Shown here piece by piece: positions 7,157 through 12,284 of a DNA stretch of 12,284 nt. Origin of the DNA: Kuafuiihalomonas phototrophica. Lineage in GTDB: Bacteria; Myxococcota; Kuafuiibacteriia; Kuafuiibacteriales; Kuafuiibacteriaceae. A program made the translations under genes and the position numbers. Position 1 is the first letter of the stretch; each line of letters starts with the position of its first letter. The DNA lies in assembly GCA_031800475.1 (NCBI GenBank), contig DAPKRQ010000342.1, forward strand, positions 1-12,284, in the 5' to 3' direction. The notes under the pieces were generated by a model. That model had not been told where the DNA came from, searched no databases, and worked only from the letters and a program-made list of their open reading frames with translations.

Positions 7157-8407
7157 TCAAGGGGACAGAAAGACGTACAGGCCCACCGCCACCCCGATCC
7201 CGAGCAACACGATCACCCAGGAGCGCAACCCCGCCCCGTCGGCGGGGATCAGGATCGAGTCGCCCTGCTCGCTGCGCGGGCGGGCACTGCGGCGCGCAGC
7301 CGGAGCCCGATGGACGGAGACCGGGCGCTCCGGTCGGGGCAGCTCCCGGCGCACCACCGGCCGTTCGCCGGAAGCGTCCACCGCCGGCCACCCGTCGGAG
7401 GAGCCGGCGTCGTCGAGTCGAATGCCGCCTTCCCGTCCGAGCCGGTCGATTTCGGTGCCCGCGGCCGCGTAGGCCGAAGGATTCGGCGGGTCCGAGATGG
7501 CCCAGTCGGACAGGGAGGGCCCTTCGGACAGCAGCCCCCGTTCCTCGGGCGTCCCCTCGGCGGGAGCGTCGGCCTCGGCAGGCCCTTCGCTGGCTGCATC
7601 GGGCGTGGGCAAGGCTTCCTCGGAGGCTCCCGAGGCCGGTTGGATCTCGGTGGCCGGGGGCTCGGAGGCTTCGGGCGGGACCTCGGCCGCGGGCGCAGCG
7701 CTGCCGAAGGGACCGAAGTCTCCGGGCTGGGCGGGGGAGGAGGGCGCGGCCGGCTCGAAGAGGCTTTCGAAGTGACTCGATGCCTGGCTGTCCTCGGCGG
7801 GCCCGGGCGAAAAGGGCCCAGGCGTCGGGCCGAAACCTGACGGGGATCGCCCGGAAGCCCGAGGCGGCTCGGACATCCATTCTCGCGGAGCCACCCGATC
7901 CCGGGCGGGCAGGCCTTCAACCCGGCTCGGCAGCAGGGTGGCGGCCTGAGGGTCCAGCGGGTGGGACGCCCGACAGCACCGCAAGACCTCGTCCGGCGCG
8001 GGCAGCGGACCAAAGGTTTCCCGGAGCCACCCTTGAAACCGCTCGACCTCGAACGCCAGCTCGTCGTCGGACGCTTCGTGCACCGCGTCCCGAAACCGTT
8101 CGAGCCCACTGCGGGCTTGGGGAGGCATCAAGTCCCCGGTCCGTCCGGGCTCGACCCCGTCCAGGCTGAGCTCCATGAGTTCGACCAGGCCTCCGAGGGT
8201 CAAGGGGGGCTCCATCCGGGCCTGGCCCTCGGGTCCGATCGTGACCGCGTCTGGATCCGGAAAGCGCTCCACGCCCCCTTCTTCCGCAGATTGGGCGGCC
8301 AGGTCGTGAAGAACGGACGCCACGATGGCGGCCGGGGGGGCCTCTCCAGCATCGCCCCAGGCCCGAAGCACGCTGCCCCAGCACAGCTCGGAGATGACCT
8401 CGCTCAA
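7157..8407 (-). CDS. Tail-anchored protein with kinase-C-lobe-like N-terminus and Ala/Pro-rich linker
   Basis: Function not recognised with confidence. The 416-residue product starts at TTG 8407, chosen because GGGAGGG lies six bases upstream and the TTG overlaps the PilZ stop (TTGA), implying translational coupling. Residues 1-~145 are a compact, partly helical domain. Residues 11-66 line up by eye with the middle of a bacterial Ser/Thr kinase, from the alpha-D/alpha-E helices through the catalytic loop: VERFPDPDAVTIGPEG sits where HRDLxPxN...DG would be, but the catalytic His, Asp and Asn and the DFG motif are all gone. Residues ~180-390 are a low-complexity Ala/Pro/Ser/Glu linker. Residues 396-414 form one hydrophobic segment (WVIVLLGIGVAVGLYVFL) ending two residues from the C-terminus, so the protein is probably tail-anchored facing the cytoplasm. 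The frame stays open far upstream of 8407, but that part crosses PilZ and other genes and is not coding. Confidence 0.8.
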   Translation of the reverse strand: MSEVISELCWGSVLRAWGDAGEAPPAAIVASVLHDLAAQSAEEGGVERFPDPDAVTIGPEGQARMEPPLTLGGLVELMELSLDGVEPGRTGDLMPPQARSGLERFRDAVHEASDDELAFEVERFQGWLRETFGPLPAPDEVLRCCRASHPLDPQAATLLPSRVEGLPARDRVAPREWMSEPPRASGRSPSGFGPTPGPFSPGPAEDSQASSHFESLFEPAAPSSPAQPGDFGPFGSAAPAAEVPPEASEPPATEIQPASGASEEALPTPDAASEGPAEADAPAEGTPEERGLLSEGPSLSDWAISDPPNPSAYAAAGTEIDRLGREGGIRLDDAGSSDGWPAVDASGERPVVRRELPRPERPVSVHRAPAARRSARPRSEQGDSILIPADGAGLRSWVIVLLGIGVAVGLYVFLSP

Positions 8408-8775
8408 CCCGATCCCTCCCGAGACAGGGCCTCGGCCAGGGCCACCAGCCGCGCCACCTCCTCGGCACTGGACCGCACGAACCGCAGGCCCATTCCACGA
8501 CTTCGCCCGTCCGATCTCGAGCCGGTTTCTCCGATCTCTTCCTCCACCCGAACGACTTCGGCCGTCACCCGGATCCCCTTGGCACCCGGGCCCGGAAACA
8601 CCTCCAAGTCGACCACGGTGCCGGGCTCGAAGCCCACCGTGGATTCGACGTACAGTCCACCTTGGCTCACGTTTCGGGCGACCTCGGCGTAGGTCTCCCG
8701 AGGGCGCCGCAGGTGCCGAAACTGGACCTGCATCTCCACCGGGAGGCGGGTCGACCGCCGACGTTCCCCCGCCAT
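8404..8775 (-). CDS. PilZ domain protein, probable c-di-GMP receptor
   Basis: Small cytoplasmic protein of 123 residues made almost wholly of one PilZ domain. Both parts of the c-di-GMP-binding signature are present: RxxxR at residues 6-10 (RRSTR) and the [D/N]xSxxG motif as N35-V-S37-Q-G-G40, followed by LYVES, a beta-barrel (VVDLEVF, RVTAEVVRVEE) and GMGLRFV. A C-terminal helix ends the protein. The ATG at 8775 is preferred: it is the only start downstream of the predicted promoter, and PilZ proteins usually begin just before the RxxxR motif. GTG at 8811 or ATG at 8787 would add 12 or 4 residues. The stop overlaps the TTG of the tail-anchored gene, and an EAL protein lies further downstream, so this gene probably begins a c-di-GMP-related operon. 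Confidence 0.92.
   Translation of the reverse strand: MAGERRRSTRLPVEMQVQFRHLRRPRETYAEVARNVSQGGLYVESTVGFEPGTVVDLEVFPGPGAKGIRVTAEVVRVEEEIGETGSRSDGRSRGMGLRFVRSSAEEVARLVALAEALSREGSG
8414..8420 (-). promoter_or_regulatory. Shine-Dalgarno site of the tail-anchored protein gene
   Basis: GGGAGGG on the minus strand lies six bases before the TTG at 8407, inside the end of the PilZ gene. It is the strongest ribosome site of the cluster and settles the unusual TTG start. Confidence 0.75.
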
Positions 8776-8782
8776 TCGCCCA

Positions 8783-8810
8783 ATCATAGCCGATGGCAAA
8801 CCGGTGTCCA
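8783..8810 (-). promoter_or_regulatory. Predicted sigma-70-type promoter of the PilZ operon
   Basis: Read on the minus strand: TGGACA (8810-8805, five of six matches to TTGACA), a 16-base spacer, then TATGAT (8788-8783, five of six matches to TATAAT). Transcription would begin at about 8776, one base before the PilZ ATG at 8775, giving a leaderless or nearly leaderless message. This excludes the upstream GTG 8811 and ATG 8787 as starts. Inferred from consensus matching only. Confidence 0.5.
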
Positions 8811-8854
8811 CGTTGATTCCCCCGGCAGGCCTCGGGTCCGGTATAGGGGTCGAG

Positions 8855-9610
8855 ATGCTTCGGGCTTCGATGTGCCTGGCCGCCCTGATGGGCTCGTCTG
8901 CGGCCTGCGACGAAGGCGGGGGTCTGGTCGCCCGACCGGACCTGGGACCGCGGGTTCTGCTCCCGCTGCAGGCCGGAGAAGTGTTCGTCTACCGGGCCAC
9001 CCTCCGCCGGGAGGAAGATGCGAACTTCAGGCAAGCGGCCTATCGGTTGGAGGCCGAGATCCTCAACGTGGAGGACAATCTGGACCAAGCCCCGGCCCGG
9101 TTGACCCTGCAGGCCAACGGCCGATCGTTGGATGCGGGCGGCGGTCCCGCGTGGCGGGCCGTGGTGGACGACTTCGATACCTGGGTGGGCCGCATGGGGC
9201 CCACCCTCCCGAACGAGAGCGTGGACCCCGCAGCGGTCTCCGTCACGTTGGACGGCGCCCCCGAGATCCCGCCGCCTCCGGCGGTGGGCATGCCCAAGGA
9301 CCTGCCCCAACTCGGTCCGTTCTTCATCGACGTGCGACGTTTCGACGCCGTGGCCACCGCGTGGTCGAACCGGGCGGAGGACGCAGACCGCAGCGCCTCG
9401 GGCACGGGACGTCTTCCGATGGACGGCGCGCCGGATCGGGCCTTTCAGCTCCGGTCCAGTGGGCCCGCGCCCCTCGGCTACCACGACACGCCCCAACGGA
9501 CCGTCACCCTGGTCTACGACGCCGACGGTGCGTTGTTCGAAGTCAGCGAAGAGGTGGGGGGCGAGCAGACCCGCACCGTGACCCAGCTGTTTGTGGAGGA
9601 GCGACGATGA
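8855..9610 (+). CDS. Predicted lipoprotein of unknown function
   Basis: Not recognised. The ATG at 8855 gives 251 residues beginning with a clear lipoprotein signal: MLRASMCLAALMGSSAAC, lipidated Cys18, followed by Asp-Glu-Gly-Gly. GGGG lies five bases upstream of the start. An in-frame GTG at 8804 would put 17 extra residues before the signal peptide and overlap the divergent PilZ promoter, so it is not used. The mature part has no further Cys and no membrane segment. It contains alternating beta-type stretches (VFVYRATLR, RLTLQANG, RTVTLVYDADG) and a Pro-rich middle (PEIPPPPAVGMP), suggesting a soluble beta-rich domain held at a membrane surface. Its TGA overlaps the ATG of the next lipoprotein gene (ATGA), so the two are very likely co-translated and may form a complex. 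Confidence 0.85.
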   Translation: MLRASMCLAALMGSSAACDEGGGLVARPDLGPRVLLPLQAGEVFVYRATLRREEDANFRQAAYRLEAEILNVEDNLDQAPARLTLQANGRSLDAGGGPAWRAVVDDFDTWVGRMGPTLPNESVDPAAVSVTLDGAPEIPPPPAVGMPKDLPQLGPFFIDVRRFDAVATAWSNRAEDADRSASGTGRLPMDGAPDRAFQLRSSGPAPLGYHDTPQRTVTLVYDADGALFEVSEEVGGEQTRTVTQLFVEERR

Positions 9611-12284
9611 GGCGCAGCATCGCGGGGCCCGTCTTCGCCCTGGCCATGGCCGCGTTCGGCTGCGACGACGGCTCCGACGAAGGCCCGGGCGCGCCGTGCA
9701 CCACATCCTTGGACTGCGGGCAGCAGGAGATCTGCCGGGATGGCACCTGCGAGTTCGTTCCGTGCAGCGGGGATGCCTCGTGCGGAGAGGCCAAACTTCG
9801 CTGCGCCGACGACGGCCTGTGCGTGCTTCGGGACGGCTTCGCCGACGAGTGCGACCCAGAGCGGCCCTGCCCCTTCGGCCAGTTCTGCTCGACCCTGTTG
9901 GGCCGCTGTTTCGACGCGTCGAGCTCCCGCACCTGCGACCGTCGAAGCGACTGCCCCGACGGGCAGCTTTGCGACCGCGATGCCGCTCAATGCGTGCCGG
10001 ACCTGGGCTGCTTCGGCCCGGAATTCTGCGATCCCGACGAGCTGTGCAACCCACTTTCTCGGGAGTGCGAGATCGACGACCGGGTCCTGTGCACGCCTTG
10101 CCGTGACGACGGGGCCTGCGAGGGCGTATCGTGCGACGAAGAGCAACGGGCCTGCGTCGAAAACGGTGGGAGTGGTCCTTGCCCCACCGGCACCCGATGC
10201 AGCCCCGCCGGCCAATGCGTCCAGTGTCAGATCGATGCGGACTGCGGGGAGGGACTCGTATGCAACACCCTCCGAGGGCGATGCGAAAGCAATCTGCGTT
10301 GCGCGGACTCTCGACCGGAGTGCCCCGACGGTGACGGGATTCGATGTGTGGTGTGTGAACGCCCCCTCGAATGCAATCCCCTGACCAACCGATGCGAAGC
10401 GCCGCCGCCACCTTGCGACGACGACACCGACTGCACCGAAAACCAGCGTTGCGACACCACTGCAGATCCCCCGGTGTGCGTGGTCCGCCCGCCCGAGTGC
10501 CTGGACGACGTGCTCGACGAGGCCATGGACAACGGCAGCGTCGGCACCCGCTCTCCCATCGGCCCGGGGGTGCGCGATGAGCTGATCCTGTGTCCCGGCG
10601 ACGTGGACTGGTACGGCCTCGAGGTACCGGCCGGCACCGAGGTGACCGTGGACCTTCGCTTCGCGCAGGCCGATGGTGACCTGGAGCTTCAGGTCTTTTT
10701 GGAAGACGGCCGCACTGTGGTGGCCCAAGGCCGCACGGTGACCGACAACGAGCGCGTCCGCTTCGCCATCGGCACCGAGCGAAATCTGGCGATTCGAGTG
10801 GCGTCGGCGGTGCCGCTGCCCACCGACATCCCGTACCGCTTGCGAGTGGCCTTCGATCCGGCGGAGCCCTGCGAGGACGACGCCTTCGAAGAGAACGACA
10901 GTCGGGCCCAGGCCGGCCCCCTTCCGACCTTCCAGACCGTGAGCGCCCAGCTGTGCCCGGCGGACCCGGACTGGTACCGGCTCGAAGATCTGCCGCCATC
11001 GAGCTCGGTGGATCTCAGCCTCGACTTCGTGCCGGGTCTGGGCGACCTGCGTCTCGAGGTCTTCCGGGCCGGCGAGCCGACGCCCCTGCTGGTGAGCGAC
11101 GAAGCGAACGCTCCGGAGTTTTTGCGGGTGCCCGCCGGGTTCGGCGGAGACCTGTGGGTCCGGGTGTCGGGGCAGCGGACGGACGCCAACCCCTACGGCC
11201 TGAGAGCGGAAGTCTTCGAAGACCCGGCCCAGGCCTGTCCCGACGATCCCCGGGAGCCGAACGACGGCCCGACCACCAGTTCCACCCTTACGGAGGACTT
11301 CACCGGAGAGCGCACGATCTGCCCCGGCGACGAGGACTGGTACGCCTTGGACTTTCCCGGCGGGGGCGGCGTGCTGGCGGTGGAACTGGCCCACGACCCG
11401 CAGATCGACCTGGACGTTTCATTGTACCGCGACGTGCCCGACCCCCTGCGATCGGCGCCGATCGCGGAGGGTCGTCGATTGGGGCGACGCGAGTACTTCA
11501 CGTTCTCGAGCTTCCAGCGAGAGGACCTTTTGCTGCGGGTGTTCGGGGCCACCCCGGGCGACATCGGCCGCTACACCCTGCGGACGTTCACCGAAGCGAG
11601 CTTCGTCTGCGAGCCCGACGCAGCCGATGCGGCCGGCGTCGGAAACGCGATTCAAAACCCCTTCGACGTGGGTCAGGCACCGCTGCGGTCCCAGGAGTTC
11701 ACGCTGTGCATCGAGGACGAGGACTTCGTGCGGCTGACGCTGCCCCCGGGGTTCGCCCACGAAATCCGCCTCCAGTGGCGGCGGCAAAACGTGGACCTGG
11801 ACTTCGACCTGCTCGACGAAAACGGCGTCGCCTTCGACGTCGATCCGACGCCGGGCGCCAACGTCACGGCCACCGACGTGGTGATCGAAGGATCTCCGGT
11901 ACCGGTGATCTTGCGCCCCTTCACCGCGGAACTGCCCCTGCCGACCGACTACCGGGTGGTCGTGGACTCTCGACCGGTGTTGCGGTGCGACGGCGACCCG
12001 TTCGATCCGAACGACCTCCCCGAGGCGGCGGCGGAGTTGACCCTTCCGTTCGCCCAAATGGATCTGGAGCTCTGTCCGAGCCAGCAGGACTCGGATTGGT
12101 ATGCCCTGCCGGAGCTGGGTCCGGGCGAGCGGGTCGAAGCGGAGATCCGCTTTTCGTCGTCCGACCTGCTGCTGGAGCTGGTCCGAGCCGACGATCCGCT
12201 GGTCCGCCCGTGCGAAGACCCGACCGATCCGGAGCAGCGTTGTCTTTCGGACGGGTTCGACGGGACGGAGCGGGTGGGTTACAC
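9607..12284 (+). CDS. Large lipoprotein with Cys-rich region and PPC-like repeats, 3' end outside window
   Basis: The frame is open from the ATG at 9607 to the window edge (892 codons seen, no stop). The start overlaps the previous stop as ATGA. The N-terminus (MRRSIAGPVFALAMAAFGC) is a lipoprotein signal with Cys19, followed by Asp-Asp. Residues 19-298 carry 44 cysteines in short modules such as DCGxxxxCxxGxC. From residue 298 onward come five PPC-like beta domains, each opening with a Cys and carrying a second Cys about 28-33 residues later in a motif like CPGDxDWY. The fourth has EDFVRL in place of the DWY motif. PPC domains are secreted beta-sandwiches; with the disulfide-type modules this suggests an extracellular surface or adhesion protein. 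No catalytic domain is visible so far. Long antisense frames over this gene are shadows. Confidence 0.9.
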   Translation, partial: MRRSIAGPVFALAMAAFGCDDGSDEGPGAPCTTSLDCGQQEICRDGTCEFVPCSGDASCGEAKLRCADDGLCVLRDGFADECDPERPCPFGQFCSTLLGRCFDASSSRTCDRRSDCPDGQLCDRDAAQCVPDLGCFGPEFCDPDELCNPLSRECEIDDRVLCTPCRDDGACEGVSCDEEQRACVENGGSGPCPTGTRCSPAGQCVQCQIDADCGEGLVCNTLRGRCESNLRCADSRPECPDGDGIRCVVCERPLECNPLTNRCEAPPPPCDDDTDCTENQRCDTTADPPVCVVRPPECLDDVLDEAMDNGSVGTRSPIGPGVRDELILCPGDVDWYGLEVPAGTEVTVDLRFAQADGDLELQVFLEDGRTVVAQGRTVTDNERVRFAIGTERNLAIRVASAVPLPTDIPYRLRVAFDPAEPCEDDAFEENDSRAQAGPLPTFQTVSAQLCPADPDWYRLEDLPPSSSVDLSLDFVPGLGDLRLEVFRAGEPTPLLVSDEANAPEFLRVPAGFGGDLWVRVSGQRTDANPYGLRAEVFEDPAQACPDDPREPNDGPTTSSTLTEDFTGERTICPGDEDWYALDFPGGGGVLAVELAHDPQIDLDVSLYRDVPDPLRSAPIAEGRRLGRREYFTFSSFQREDLLLRVFGATPGDIGRYTLRTFTEASFVCEPDAADAAGVGNAIQNPFDVGQAPLRSQEFTLCIEDEDFVRLTLPPGFAHEIRLQWRRQNVDLDFDLLDENGVAFDVDPTPGANVTATDVVIEGSPVPVILRPFTAELPLPTDYRVVVDSRPVLRCDGDPFDPNDLPEAAAELTLPFAQMDLELCPSQQDSDWYALPELGPGERVEAEIRFSSSDLLLELVRADDPLVRPCEDPTDPEQRCLSDGFDGTERVGY
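9661..10500 (+). repeat. Cys-rich module region of the large lipoprotein
   Basis: This stretch encodes 44 cysteines in 280 residues, including the lipidated one, at about three per 20 codons throughout. The recurring unit is roughly Asp-Cys-x-x-Gly-x-x-Cys-x-x-x-x-x-x-Cys, for example DCPDGQLCDRDAAQC and DCGEGLVCNTLRGRC. Spacing is irregular, so these are diverged modules rather than recent duplications. They are presumably disulfide-bonded outside the cytoplasm. Confidence 0.8.
10498..12284 (+). repeat. Five PPC-like protein repeats of about 124 residues
   Basis: The first Cys of each repeat falls at residues 298, 422, 544, 668 and 794, a period of 122-126 residues. The second Cys falls at 329, 450, 572, 701 and 823. 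After the second Cys comes an acidic motif with DWY (or DFV in repeat 4) and then alternating beta strands such as VTVDLRF and DLELQVF. DNA identity between repeats is low, so the duplication is old. The fifth repeat is cut by the window edge. Confidence 0.82.

Noticed and set aside
8813..8847. TTGATT followed by TATAGG as a promoter for the lipoprotein at 8855
   Set aside because: The spacer is 23 bases, far from the usual 16-18, and both boxes match only four of six positions. A promoter is probably in this gap but I cannot place it.
8408..10999. Upstream extension of the tail-anchored gene's open frame on the minus strand, to a total of 1280 codons
   Set aside because: It crosses the PilZ gene and both divergent lipoproteins in other frames, and its content is Arg/Gly/Pro-rich shadow. 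The TTG at 8407 has a strong ribosome site and a coupling overlap.
9514..11394. A 626-codon antisense frame over the Cys-rich/PPC lipoprotein, and another at 11419-12057
   Set aside because: No recognisable domain; explained by the absence of minus-strand stops in high-GC coding DNA. The + strand frame shows a signal peptide, Cys modules and periodic repeats.

Overview
This is a high-GC bacterial window with G or C at most third codon positions. Several things point to Myxococcota or a related lineage of the former Deltaproteobacteria: three lipoproteins including very long multi-repeat ones, a thrombospondin-type-3-like array joined to a von Willebrand A domain, Cys-rich modules, PPC-like domains, and PilZ/EAL signalling. 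This placement is inference; no rRNA or definitive marker is present.

Layout. The left edge (1-1520, + strand) is housekeeping: the 3' part of a divergent pyruvate kinase, then rpoZ, the RNA polymerase omega subunit. Next (1605-5039, +) is a 1144-residue predicted lipoprotein. It carries about 28 acidic DxDxDG motifs, a VWA domain, and a PPC-like domain apparently inserted inside the VWA unit. A short convergent gap (5040-5162) separates it from three minus-strand genes read from right to left: a PilZ protein (8775-8404), a tail-anchored protein with a long Ala/Pro/Glu-rich linker (8407-7157), and a GAF-degenerate GGDEF-EAL protein (7079-5163). The first two are coupled by a TTGA start/stop overlap. 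Divergent from them on the + strand are two overlapping (ATGA) lipoprotein genes. The second is open to the right edge, with a Cys-rich N-terminal half and at least five PPC-like repeats of about 124 residues.

How they may work together. PilZ (a likely c-di-GMP receptor) and the EAL protein (a likely c-di-GMP phosphodiesterase with an inactive cyclase domain) suggest a small c-di-GMP unit. The membrane protein between them looks like a decayed Ser/Thr kinase C-lobe fused to a linker and a C-terminal anchor. The flanking lipoproteins look like cell-surface adhesion or scaffold proteins. A regulatory link between the two groups is suggested only by the shared divergent promoter region.

No RNA genes, CRISPR arrays, insertion sequences or integrases were seen. 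There is no gene-free stretch longer than about 125 bases. The long antisense open frames in the window are compositional shadows of the real genes.
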